Numbered from the stretch's first letter, positions 20,195 through 29,725 are shown. The stretch is DNA of 64,000 nucleotides from Rhynchopus sp. YZ270_cl-10 (GCA_964035575.1 OZ037928.1:1106732-1170731); one strand, 5' to 3'. Translations and numbers: made by a program. Notes: generated by a model not told the origin, from the letters alone.

Positions 20195-20388
20195 GGGGGT
20201 GTTATGTGGAACATCTGCGCAAGAATTACCCTCATATTAGACATAAGGCATCCAAATCTATCTCACCACAGGGTGCGTCGAAACTGTTCGAACGGTTGAC
20301 AGAAAATATCAACGCGGATCTCCTAGACGAATACAGACGGGCAGCGGCTGTAGGGGATTTTGAACCCACTGAAATACTTTTTCATTAG
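20195..20388 (+). pseudogene. Orphan C-terminal coding stretch, probably the former last exon of the receptor gene
   Basis: An open stretch reading YVEHLRKNYPHIRHKASKSI, SPQGASKLFERL and DLLDEYRRAAAVGDFEPTEI, ending LFH and stop (TAG 20386-20388). It has no good own start and protein-like composition, unlike the surroundings. It could be joined to the receptor by an alternative splice (for example acceptor at 20222-20223, phase 0, giving SYE followed by NYPHIRHK), or be a stranded former C-terminus cut off by the repeat inserted at 20037. I cannot choose between these. Confidence 0.45.
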
Positions 20389-20602
20389 GTAGGTAGGAAG
20401 TGTGTGTATAATAAGACAAAAAAGGTGCCATACTATGCAGAAGGAAGAAAGGAAAAATGTTTTCCAAAAAAAACAAAAAACAAAAAAAAAAAAAATAACA
20501 TTTGGTGATACATACTCTATCTCGGTGGACGACTGTCGATACAAAAAAATTGGGGAAAAAAAAAAAAAAAAAAAAAAAAAGAGTGTGTTTTTTGTATGGA
20601 GC
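20389..20602. other. A-rich low-complexity spacer
   Basis: Several A runs (near 20462-20495 and 20555-20580). No gene. Confidence 0.5.
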
Positions 20603-20824
20603 AGTGGAGACTGCACAAACTGTGGCAACACAACCGAGGCAACTACACTACTCCAAACAATTTATCGAAAAAAAAAAAATAGTGGAGTTCATCCTCGGGT
20701 GTCTACACTAATACAACCAAGTTTTCAAAAAAAAAAAAAAAAAAAAGAGTGTTTTGTATTGAGCTCCACAGAGGGGTGTGTCTACACTAATACAAATCAA
20801 GTTTTTCAAAAAAAAAAAAAAAAA
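20603..20824 (+). repeat. Head-to-tail chain of poly(A)-tailed short repeats: A, B, B
   Basis: Family A (20603-20679: AGTGGAGACTGCACAAACTG ... AACAATTTATCG, A13), then family B (20681-20746: AGTGGAGTTCATCCTCGGGT ... AAGTTTTC, A20), then a B-type unit with an altered 5' part (20761-20824: GAGCTCCACAGAGGGGTGTG ... CAAGTTTTTC, A16). Each ends in its own A tract, and the next begins immediately or almost immediately after it. Confidence 0.9.
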
Positions 20825-21469
20825 GTTATTTTTATTTCTAATGCCCCAAACACCCCTCCCTCTTTTTTTTATGGTTTGTACATTTTTCTTTCCTTTGTAC
20901 GGAACCATTTTCCCACCCTCTCAGTTCTTCTTTCCTTCTTATCTGAATGCCTGTTGTGTTTTTTTGTTGGTGTCGTTCACTGTGTGTGAACGTAAGGCAT
21001 ATACATCTTTGCAACTTTCCTTTTGTTTTTGTTTTTGTTTTTATTTTTAAAATCTTTTGCTTTAGTGATTTCCCCACCCTGAAAACCATTGTCTTTTTTT
21101 TTTTAAAGCCTTCGTTCTATTGTGAGTTGCTGTATTTTTATTTTTATTTTTATTTTATTTTTTTTTGTCTGCTTATTCTGCTGCTATTGAGAAATTCAGA
21201 AAGAAATTTCTAAAAGAAAGAAACGGTGTTAGTTACTTCTCCCTTTCTCCCCTCCCCCTCCCACATCTTCCATCCCTCTTGTCACGATTATATTTTTTTT
21301 TATATTTCCCGTACCTGAATCCTACGTCAGGGACACTGGGTTTCTTTCTTTCTTTTTTCTTTTTTTTTTTTTGAAAAGATCGTATCGGATGTATCTGTAC
21401 AGAACGTCCTTTGTGTGCTTTCTGTTGATTTGAAAGTATATGAAATTAATTGTGTGTGTGTGTGTGTGT
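20825..21469. other. T-rich region without a recognised gene
   Basis: Pyrimidine-rich with low-complexity TTTTTATTTTTATTTT tracts and a (GT)n run near 21453-21471. A block GATTTGAAAGTATATGAAAT near 21428 recurs in variant form at 33970, 42890 and 45430. Confidence 0.45.
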
Positions 21470-21635
21470 GTTTGATTTGCCTTTTTTCCGCATCGCGACA
21501 CCAGACTATTCTTGGTCTGTTGATCCTTTGTAGGAGATGCGCAACTTCTTCATCTTTGTTTCCACCTAACACTTCATATAGAGGGTTCGATACCCTATAC
21601 ATACAGAGTGTCAGTTGCCCCGCCTCCTTTAAAAA
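21470..21635 (+). repeat. Extended module I with a three-arm fold (copy 5)
   Basis: CGCATCGCGACACCAGACTA, TTCTTGGTCTGTTGATCCTT, TGTAGGAGATGCGC: outer stem CGCATC/GATGCG enclosing CAGAC/GTCTG and TCCT/AGGA hairpins. It is followed by TATAGAGGGTTCGATACCCT with ATA and AGAGTGTCAGTTGCC. It matches 26254-26412 almost base for base apart from a short indel. An A tract follows. Confidence 0.85.
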
Positions 21636-21754
21636 AAAAAAAAAAAAAAACAGTGTACACGACAGGGCTGTTCCTAAGTGAGAATGAGAATAAGGGATTC
21701 TGATTTTTGAGTTTTTTTTCCTTTTTTCCTTCGTTGGGTTTTAGCCTGCTTCTA

Positions 21755-22350
21755 CTAGGTTAGGAGCCAAAATTTTGCACACCACTGGTCGGGGTGGTAT
21801 GCAAACAAGCCAAAGATCAGGTTTTCGGGTGGGGAAAAAAAAAAAAATCCCCGCCCCCAAAAAAAAATCCGCCTGCGGCGCAGGCTTTCCTCTAAATCTG
21901 TCTCCCAAAATGCGGATTTTAGATTTTGGAAATGCCGCACCGAAGGAATTTTCGTGGTTGCCGCACTTTTTTTTCGCCTAAGGGGGAAGGTATGTAAGCA
22001 CTTCTGTCTGGGAAAAAGTGACCAGGAAAAAAATGTTGGGGTCCCATGCTCCAAATGTGCGAAACAAGCAAAAAAAATATTCTGTGCACTGTAGTTGTAG
22101 CTATTCTGTGTTTGACAGTAAAAGTATGCAATTTTAAGCAATATTTTTTTGAAATGTTGCGTACCGTGGCTTCGCCAGGAACCTTTGGGTGCCATGGCCG
22201 CCGTTTCTTTTGTAAATGTACTGAGGTTACTGATAAATCGTGCACCACGCGTGCTTGGTGCAAATGTCAATGAAGTGCCGAACTCCGCAGTTGGATAACC
22301 GAGGAATTCTCATATTCCGCCGGAGGCCCTCAACTTGAGCTGGGTTGGGG
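21755..22350 (-). repeat. Diverged non-coding element related to 11.1-11.6 kb
   Basis: Inverted relative to 11145-11350: CCGCCGGAGGCCCTCAACTT, AAGTGCCGAACTCCG, GCACCAC/GGTGCAAAT and GTACCGTGGCTTCG blocks are shared. A small CGCCTGCGGCGCAGGC hairpin lies at 21870. No frame is convincing. Confidence 0.55.
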
Positions 22351-22871
22351 ACCGAGTTTTGACCATGTATAATAAGAAGCTGCCCCCGGCAGGCTTTGCG
22401 CTAAGGTCGGTTCTTTGTCCCGGGATTTTTGGATATTTTTGTGGCGTTTTTCTTTCGCAGACCGGACTAAACTAGAGAACCTCATAGTTCATAGTGCGGG
22501 TACTTTAGAGTGTTTTTGCACACAAATGTGACCCCACCGTGGAGAGCAATCGGCTCGCGCAATCAAAAGAAAGCAGAGAAAACAGTGTATTTTTTGGGCC
22601 GGTTGGGGGGGGTCAGTGACCCCCCCCCCCCCCCCCCCCCCCCAAATTTTCTCCGGAAATTTGGGCCGGTGGGGGGGGTCAGTTTTTTCAGCTGGGTTTG
22701 AGGTGTTTCCTCGGCGTGGTGTAAAAAGCTATACATTTACACCAGTGCTGTCGTGCCTGATCAGGCTGGTATGGCATTCGCCATACCTATTAAATTTGGG
22801 TTTTTTCCCTGGTAGGGCAAGGTCCGCCCTCCTGCCCTACCAGGATTATTTTATTTTATTTATCCACGCGC
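22351..22871. other. Repeat-derived spacer with C/G homopolymers; no gene
   Basis: Includes a run of about 24 C near 22620-22643 and a CCTGGTAGGGCA/TGCCCTACCAGG hairpin at 22809-22851, whose right arm is related to 24285-24310. Confidence 0.45.
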
Positions 22872-23474
22872 GTGAAGCTTTATTTTCCTCGCCCACCCAA
22901 AAGTACGTGGAGGGGTGTGAAAATAAAAATTTTATTTTCACCGTTTTTTTTCACCCGTCTTAAGCCCCCAAACACCCCCAAACTCACCCTATTTTTTTCG
23001 AGTTTTTTTTTCCCCCAGGGTATCTGGACTGGGGTGGGGACGGGGCGTGCATGGTGGTAGCTACAAACTTGTTGGAGTAGCCCTCGAGCTGTGTCAGCGG
23101 AGGTAATATATTTTAGGGTAAATTGCGATAGCACGTACAAAAAGTGTGCGTGTTATCGCGAACAAAAACGTACGTGTTTTCCCCAGGTACCCAGTACCAG
23201 TACCCCCAATGACATAACGAAGTATCGCTTGAAAGTATCGTTCAATAACCTTGGGTGTGCAGGTGAAGTAGGACACACAAGGTATATCAAACGATAAATC
23301 AATCAGATAAACGTTACATCATTGGAAAATTGTTGGCACCGCCCCCCTGTCTTCGTATTTAGTACGTCGACAGGCCAAACAGCGTTGGGCTCAGAAGAAG
23401 CGGTGCAAGACACTGGAGATCCACACTACAGGTCTCACACGACACTTGGGCGGGCTCGGAAAATAAAGCTTCAC
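22872..23474. mobile_element. TIR element, about 600 bp, non-coding
   Basis: Terminal inverted repeats GTGAAGCTTTATTTTCC (22872-22888) and GGAAAATAAAGCTTCAC (23458-23474), 17 bp and perfect. The interior has no transposase-like frame. It is not seen elsewhere in the window, so family status is unproven. Confidence 0.5.
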
Positions 23475-23497
23475 ACTTATGGATAAAATTATGTCTT

Positions 23498-23637
23498 GGA
23501 GTAGAAAATAAGCGTTTTTTTCACCTCGTTGGTGTTTTCAACCCTCGTGACTTTAATTCCCTCGCTTCGCTCGTGAATTAAAGTAACTCGGGTTGAAAAC
23601 ACCAACTCGGTGAAAAAAACGACTTATTTTCACTCCA
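23498..23637. repeat. 140-bp palindrome capped by a CGCTTCGC loop
   Basis: Arms read TGGAGTAGAAAATAAGCG ... CACCTCGTTGGTGTTTTCAA ... CTTTAATTC and back through GAATTAAAG ... TTGAAAACACCAACTCGGTG ... CTTATTTTCACTCCA. The tip is CCTCGCTTCGCTCGT. The same GCGAAGCGAG tip caps the hairpins at 24466, 24494, 27648 and 27676. Confidence 0.85.
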
Positions 23638-23639
23638 AT

Positions 23640-24383
23640 AAATAGCTATTTTTTGAGGAGGGGTTCGGCAGGCATTTTGCTAACCATCGTTACGAGTTTT
23701 TGGCGTTTTTTTTCTCATCGTTTCATCGACCGTGGGAGACTAGAACGCGACTCAATTGGTCAAACGCCGAAGGAAAAGGAAGCATGCAGCATGGCGGAAG
23801 AAAAAAAAGTAGCGCACCGTGCGCCTGCGGCGCAAGCTTGCAATGCACCCTTCCCATGACACAGTTTGGCTGTAAAAATGGTCAATTTTAAGCGCATTTT
23901 TTTTGACATGTTGCGTACCGTGGCTTCGCCAGAAACTTTCGTTTTTTAGAAAAATACGTAAGTAAACTTTACGGAAACTGACGTTAATTACGAACGACAG
24001 CGCTACTTTATGGCAACATTTTTTAGAAATACCGTGGCTTCGCCTGGAACCTTTGGTTGCCGTGGTTCTTTTATAGATCTACTGAGGTTACTGATACGAC
24101 AGCTGACACCCACTACGGCTTGTGGTTCACCCTCCCCACCCGCCTTTCACGATTTTGTGCATCAGAGGGGAGAAAGAGCCTCACCTTTTTGCACTGGCAG
24201 GGAGTCGCGCGCGCGAAGCGCGCGCAGCGACCGCTTTTACGGGGGGAAAGCTCGGGACCTTTTTTTGCGGGTTTTTTTTGGCCTGCCCTACCAGTGCCCT
24301 ACCTATTAAATTTTTTTTCAAAACTCAGCGACAGCACTGATTTACACCGTACCCAAAAAATTTTTCGCCTGCGGCGCCATTTA
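23640..24383. repeat. Mosaic of diverged element fragments, interrupted at 24384
   Basis: TTTTGCTAACCATCGTTACG (related to 9730), GTACCGTGGCTTCGCCAG (related to 22163), GCGCGCGAAGCGCGCG (24214), and at the right end TTTACACCGTACCC ... CGCCTGCGGCGCCAT, which belongs to the 680-bp family (compare 39584-39612). The matching continuation of that family resumes after the 755-bp insertion, at 25139. Confidence 0.6.
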
Positions 24384-25138
24384 TATTTATTCGTCTGAGG
24401 AAATATTCACTTTTCCTCACACGAGTGTACCTTTCAGAAACGAGTGGCATTTTACCCCACGAGCGAAGCGAGTGGGGTAATAGACTTTATCTCACGAGCG
24501 AAGCGAGTGGGATAAAGTCAGCCACGAGTTTCTGAAAGGGCACGAGTGGAGGGAAAGTGAATATTTCACCAGAATATAATAGTTTTCTCAACTGAAGGAA
24601 AAGTAGCTCTAAGCAAAACCCCGTGGAAGAAGTGTGGGGTGAATATGCAGAAAAAAAAGACGATTTTTTGGTGGGAATATTTTTCACAGAAAATCGAATT
24701 TCACTATTAAGATTGGCTCTGCTCGACACCCAGTAAGGCTACTATGGGCCCCATGGGACATTTTGGCCCGAATACCAGGCCGTATTTTCAAAAGATTGAT
24801 AATCCCAGAATATGGTATAGCCCTGTGGTACCAAATTTTTGGCCGAAAAAATGGACCAAAAAATGGTCATGTTGGTCACGGTGACAAAATGTGAAGCAGA
24901 GATATCATAATGACCCACTCTCCCACCCAATTTTTTTTTCGACCCCCCCTCTACTTTTCCTCACACCAAAAAAAGCCTCACACATAGGCTTTTTTCTACA
25001 CAAACCCCAGCCAATAATTATTGCTACTTTTCCAAATTGAGTGAGGAAGAGTGGCTATGTGTGAGGAAAAGTGAATTTATCCTCACACTTCTTCCACGGG
25101 GTTTGCTCAGAGCTACTTTTCCTCAGTTGAGAAAAAAA
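24384..25138. mobile_element. 755-bp element, copy 1: cruciform plus TIR body
   Basis: Nearly identical to 27567-28321 (I count two differences, near 25040-25050). First part (24399-24570): an outer stem (AAATATTCACTTT / AAAGTGAATATTT) holding two hairpins, TACCCCACGAGCGAAGCGAG with TGGGGTA, and GACTTTATCTCACGAGCGAA with GCGAGTGGGATAAAGTC. Second part (24594-25133): inverted ends TTTCTCAACTGAAGGAAAAG and CTTTTCCTCAGTTGAGAAA with arms of about 50 bp. No transposase. It sits inside a diverged 680-bp-family copy. Confidence 0.85.
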
Positions 25139-25640
25139 TACAGTTCACTATGTTCCCAATGTCTTCCCTGGTCGTGCTGGAAAAAAATTTGGGCAAAAAA
25201 AACAAACTGACCCCCCCCCAAACTTAAAATCTGGATTCCTGGATAAGACACTGAGAGAAAAAGGAAAAAGAAAAAAGTTGGGTACCATGCATGCGCCTGC
25301 GGCGCTACCTTCCCAGTCAAAAACACCACAATTTCATCTGAAGTTGGGTTTTCAGACTGAAAATGCCCCTTGTTTACGAGTATGGGTTCATATTTTGTGA
25401 AAATTTAAGTCACTAAAATTTTGTCCATTTTTCCGTATATCCCCCACCACTGAACGGGATTGGCTCAAATCTGGCAAAAATGCAGGAAAAACCTGCCTCT
25501 GCGGGTTTTAAAAAAAAAGGAAAAAAACGAGAATAAAACCAGCGATTTTTGGGGAAAAAAGCGAGAATAAGGAACAGCCCTGGTACACGATCGGATTGTC
25601 GGATAAGATAATATACGATAGTTTTTTTCTTCTTTTACAG
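25139..25640. repeat. Right part of a diverged 680-bp-family copy, then unassigned sequence
   Basis: ACAGTTCACTATGTTCCCAA, TGTCTTCCCTGGTC, AACAAACTGACC and TCCTGGATAAG follow the order seen at 39655-39765. After about 25320 no repeat or gene is recognised. Confidence 0.6.
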
Positions 25641-25702
25641 TTTGGGTACATTTAGTGCACCCCCTGTTATACCTTCTATTCAGTAGAATAGTTAGTATAT
25701 GA
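25641..25702 (+). repeat. Dispersed repeat Q (copy 2)
   Basis: GTTTGGGTACATTTAGTGCA, TATACCTTCTATTCAGTAGA and ATAGTTAGTATATG; matches 8475-8535 and continues where the 835-bp element interrupts that copy. Confidence 0.8.
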
Positions 25703-26078
25703 AACAACTTTTACAGGTGGGTTTCCACACAATGGCGACTCTGCTCACAGGGCAAATCGTATACACGATGATATGCGAGTCAGATGCGAAAGTGATTTTG
25801 GCTCAGATCCCGAATACAATACTATACGATAATACGACCTCGTGGTGCACTGTGTCCCCTGGAGGAGGCGTTGTGTTCTGTTGTGCTACCAGCTTCACTT
25901 TTTCAAGTTTTCAAGTTTACAGATGTCTTCTTTTTTCTCCTTCTCTTGTGTCTTTGCATTCTTTGTGTTTCGCTAAGAAAAGAATGTATATGAATTACTT
26001 TTGTGTGCGTCGCTGGAAGCGATCAATGAATCACATGTTTATGCTTTTCTCCCCGTTTTCCTCCCCATTTTCAGGTAC

Positions 26079-26214
26079 ACGGTGATGATGTTACTCAGGT
26101 TTAGATGATATGACATGTTATATGCCTTGCTTCACCATGTCATATGACATGTTATGAAATAGCATGTCGTATAGCCTGTCATATCACCAAAAACCTTAGT
26201 AACATCATCACCCG
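26079..26214. mobile_element. Foldback MITE, about 136 bp
   Basis: Arms ACGGTGATGATGTTACT ... AGGTTT ... TGATATGACA and TGTCATATCA ... AAACCT ... AGTAACATCATCACCCGT. The interior repeats CATGTCATATGACATG. Single copy in the window. Confidence 0.7.
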
Positions 26215-26251
26215 TGCAGGGGAGGAGGTCGGGTTGGGACTGCAGAATATT

Positions 26252-26475
26252 TTGATTTGCCTTTTTCCGCATCGCGACACCAGACTATTCTTGGTCTGTT
26301 GATCCTTTGTAGGAGATGCGCAACTTCTTCATCTTTGTTTCCACCTACTAGTGCGACCCTTCATATAGAGGGTTCGATACCCTATACATACAGAGTGTCA
26401 GTTGCCCTGCTTCCCAGAGAGGCGTTCTTTTGCACTACCAACTTAACTTTTTCAAGTTTTCAAATTTTTCTCATG
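26252..26475 (+). repeat. Extended module I with a three-arm fold (copy 6)
   Basis: Same three-arm block as 21478-21550, then TATAGAGGGTTCGATACCCT, AGAGTGTCAGTTGCC, CTTCCCAGAGAGGCGTTCTT and TTGCACTACCAACTTAACTT. This copy keeps the 3' GAGGCG...GCACT part that copy 5 lost to an A tract. A 3'-only fragment is at 25850-25912. Confidence 0.85.
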
Positions 26476-26504
26476 CCTTCTTCTCCTTCTGTACCCTTTT
26501 ATTA

Positions 26505-26545
26505 GGTGACTAAGCACGAGAGGCTTAGGGTCATCTTATATCTTT
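26505..26545 (+). repeat. Hairpin module G (copy 1)
   Basis: GGTGACTAAGCACGAGAGGC then TTAGGGTCATCTTATA. Stem CTAAGC/GCTTAG with loop ACGAGAG. Confidence 0.85.
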
Positions 26546-26670
26546 ATTACACACGAATAGAATCTCTTGTGTAATTATTTCCCTATAATTACACGAGGGT
26601 GGGGTTATGGAAGGAGTTTTCCTAATTGCACGAAGTACGATTTGCAGCGACAAAAAAAAAAAAAAACGAC

Positions 26671-26747
26671 AGTGTATATTGCACAACTGTGGCAACACAA
26701 CCGAGGCAACTACACTACTCCAACAATTTATCAAAAAAAAAAAAAAA
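26671..26747 (+). repeat. Short poly(A)-tailed repeat, family A (copy 3)
   Basis: AGTGTATATTGCACAACTGT, GGCAACACAACCGAGGCAAC, TACACTACTCCAACAATTTA, TC and A15. An A tract also precedes it. Confidence 0.9.
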
Positions 26748-27171
26748 GAAGAAGAAAAAAAAACAAAACAAACACCGTCTGCAAAAAAGGACAGAAGCCC
26801 CCCAGCACTTCTTGGAGAGGAGTCTGTCGATGCAGAAAAGAAAAGAAAAAAGAAGAAAAACAAAAAAATAACGCAAACTACACAGAGAACCCACCCCTTG
26901 TCTCAATCACAATCTCAACAAACACACTTTATCCACAAAAAAAAAAAACAAAAAAAAACAAAGAAAAAATCCTCCCTTACTATACCCCCCCTTTTTTATC
27001 ACATCCACATTTTCCCTACTCCAGGCTGGTGTGGAGTGATGTCTATTTTTTATTTTTTTTATTTTTTTGAAAAAAAGATTCTTGAGTCATTATGAGTACA
27101 TCGTATTCTACGGAAACAGATAAAAGACAGATGCGGTTTGCAAAGCAAATCTGCTATCCTTTTTTTTTTTA
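26748..27171. other. A-rich then T-rich low-complexity region; no gene
   Basis: Frames here are Lys- or Phe-rich products of homopolymers and are not annotated. Confidence 0.5.
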
Positions 27172-27175
27172 AAAG

Positions 27176-27285
27176 GTGACTAAGCACGAGAGGCTGAGAC
27201 AAAAAAACAAATGACTGATGAATAAACCAAAGAATAATCTAATCAGACTAAGCACGAGAGGCTTAGGGTCATCATAAACTTTTCT
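27176..27285 (+). repeat. Hairpin module G (copies 2 and 3)
   Basis: Copy 2 (27176-27200) GTGACTAAGCACGAGAGGCT then GAGAC. Copy 3 (27245-27285) GACTAAGCACGAGAGGCTTA then GGGTCATCATAAACTTTTC and a T tract. Confidence 0.8.
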
Positions 27286-27566
27286 TTTTTTTCCCCCCTC
27301 TTCGCACTGTCAACTTTCTCGTTTCATCTCCTGTACACCCCCCCCCCTTTTTTTTTATCAGGAGACCAACCACATGACTCTAAGAAACTATGTCTTAACC
27401 AACGGTGTGGTCGAGAGCCGCATAGTACGTCGTAACGATGTTGTCAATCTTTATGACGTATAGTGAACTATGATAAAAAACGCCTCTCGATGTCATTCCT
27501 TTCAACTTACTCTTTTTTCATCTCCCAATACAATAGTACAAGAAACTTGGCGACCCAAAAAATAGC

Positions 27567-28321
27567 TATTTATTCGTCTGAGGAAATATTCACTTTTCCT
27601 CACACGAGTGTACCTTTCAGAAACGAGTGGCATTTTACCCCACGAGCGAAGCGAGTGGGGTAATAGACTTTATCTCACGAGCGAAGCGAGTGGGATAAAG
27701 TCAGCCACGAGTTTCTGAAAGGGCACGAGTGGAGGGAAAGTGAATATTTCACCAGAATATAATAGTTTTCTCAACTGAAGGAAAAGTAGCTCTAAGCAAA
27801 ACCCCGTGGAAGAAGTGTGGGGTGAATATGCAGAAAAAAAAGACGATTTTTTGGTGGGAATATTTTTCACAGAAAATCGAATTTCACTATTAAGATTGGC
27901 TCTGCTCGACACCCAGTAAGGCTACTATGGGCCCCATGGGACATTTTGGCCCGAATACCAGGCCGTATTTTCAAAAGATTGATAATCCCAGAATATGGTA
28001 TAGCCCTGTGGTACCAAATTTTTGGCCGAAAAAATGGACCAAAAAATGGTCATGTTGGTCACGGTGACAAAATGTGAAGCAGAGATATCATAATGACCCA
28101 CTCTCCCACCCAATTTTTTTTTCGACCCCCCCTCTACTTTTCCTCACACCAAAAAAAGCCTCACACATAGGCTTTTTTCTACACAAACCCCAGCCAATAA
28201 TTATTGCTACTTTTCCAAATTGCGTGAGGAAAAGTGGCTATGTGTGAGGAAAAGTGAATTTATCCTCACACTTCTTCCACGGGGTTTGCTCAGAGCTACT
28301 TTTCCTCAGTTGAGAAAAAAA
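27567..28321. mobile_element. 755-bp element, copy 2
   Basis: Same orientation and nearly the same sequence as 24384-25138 (offset 3,183 bp). The two flanks are unrelated to those of copy 1, so this is dispersal and not a segmental duplication. No clear target duplication is visible. Confidence 0.9.
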
Positions 28322-28403
28322 AATTTTTTTTTGGCGGATTTTGGGGGACTTTTCTTGCTAAATTGGCGACTTTTTTTTTCTTCTCGCCAATATTACTTTT
28401 TAA

Positions 28404-28445
28404 AGGTGACTAAGCACGAGAGGCTTAGGATCATCTTATAAACTT
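28404..28445 (+). repeat. Hairpin module G (copy 4)
   Basis: GGTGACTAAGCACGAGAGGC then TTAGGATCATCTTATAAACT and a long T tract. Confidence 0.85.
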
Positions 28446-28544
28446 TTCTTTTTTTTTTGTCCTACTGTATCTTAGGAGACATAGGCACTGTCCCTCAACA
28501 AGATTGTTTCTTTTGCCAACCTTTTCTCTCTTAGTTTTCACCCC

Positions 28545-28615
28545 CCCCGATGAACGGGGGCATGTACCAAAAAGGGGTACACTGTTCACGAGCGGGCTTT
28601 ATATTTTTAAGTCAC
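28545..28615 (+). repeat. Module J-like
   Basis: CCCCCCGATGAACGGGGG hairpin, GTACC...GGTAC, then TTCACGAGCGGGCTTTATAT. A related copy is at 28800-28862 (TTTCACGAGCGGGGCTGTTG then TATTTCAAGTC). Confidence 0.5.
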
Positions 28616-28674
28616 TTCGTCTACTGTTAATCTATTATGACAAATAGCCCATAACTAAAAAGAAACAGAAAAAT

Positions 28675-28739
28675 AGTGGAATTCATCCTCGGGTGTCTAC
28701 ACTAATACAACCAAGTTTTCAGAAAAAAAAAAAAAAAAA
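28675..28739 (+). repeat. Short poly(A)-tailed repeat, family B (copy 6)
   Basis: AGTGGAATTCATCCTCGGGT, GTCTACACTAATACAACCAA, GTTTTCAG and A17. Confidence 0.9.
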
Positions 28740-29103
28740 TCGAAACATTTTGCCACTGATTTGCTATACTATAACGTGTCTTTTTTATATCAGATGTAAA
28801 CCACCCCCGGTACACCCGGTCATATCTGTTTCACGAGCGGGGCTGTTGTATTTCAAGTCAAGTGTGTGTTTTTTCCCTCTTTTTTTTTCTCCCCCCGTTG
28901 CCAATGCTTGGATATTCATACCACAGCGTTTGTGTGGGAAGACACTCCCAACCCCTCCTCCAACCACTTCCACCAAAAAAAAAAAAAAAAAGTAATGTAC
29001 CCTGTCTTAATGACCCTTGGTCTATGCTGCAAAAACAAAACAAACAAAAAAGTAAAAAATAAAGTAGCAACCACGAAACGAGAGATAGGCGAGGAAAGGC
29101 TGC

Positions 29104-29274
29104 GTGGAGTTCACACGAGAAAAAAGCGAGGTGTCTGCACGTCAATCAATTTTTCAATTTTTCAAAAAAAAAAAAAAAAGAAAAAAAAAAAAAAAAACAG
29201 TGGAGATTGCACAACTGTGGCAACACAACCGAGGCAACTGCACTACTCCAACAATTTATCAAAAAAAAAAAAAA
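29104..29274 (+). repeat. Chain of poly(A)-tailed repeats: D then A (copy 4)
   Basis: D (29104-29198): GTGGAGTTCACACGAGAAAA, GCGAGGTGTCTGCACGTCAA, TCAATTTTTC and A-rich tail. A (29199-29274): AGTGGAGATTGCACAACTGT, GGCAACACAACCGAGGCAAC, TGCACTACTCCAACAATTTA, TC and A14. Confidence 0.85.
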
Positions 29275-29725
29275 CAAAAACAAACTTTCTTCCTCTAGCC
29301 TCATTATTTCAAATTGTCAAAAAAGGGGAAAAAAAATAGAGAAATTATTTGGACAAAAAACCAGGAGGAATAAAGTAAACCACAATAAAGAGAATAGTAA
29401 CTAATTTTCAACCAAGTTTTTTTTTGTTTTGCTTTTTGAAGTTGTTAGTTTTTCGTTTTGTTGCATAAAATTTTTCTTTTCAAACGATGAAAAAAAGCAG
29501 TGTCAGAACACGTTGCTGTCTATAATTCAACCAGAAAAAAAACAAATCGTTCTTTATGTTATTTGTTGGCTTCTCAAATTTTATTTCCACCATTTTTTTC
29601 AAAATTGCAAAATTTTTTTAATGTATACTCGATGAGTCGTGCATGATACGCTACATCTCGTCTTTTTGTCTTTTTTTTTTTTTTTATCTGTCAAACTTTT
29701 TTTTATAAATTTATATCGTCTTCTC
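29275..29725. other. No gene recognised
   Basis: AT-rich, with T and A runs and no repeat identified. Confidence 0.45.

Noticed and set aside
26567-27095. Lys-rich frames
   Set aside because: Products of A homopolymers around the poly(A)-tailed repeats. They overlap a family A copy and have no protein-like sequence.
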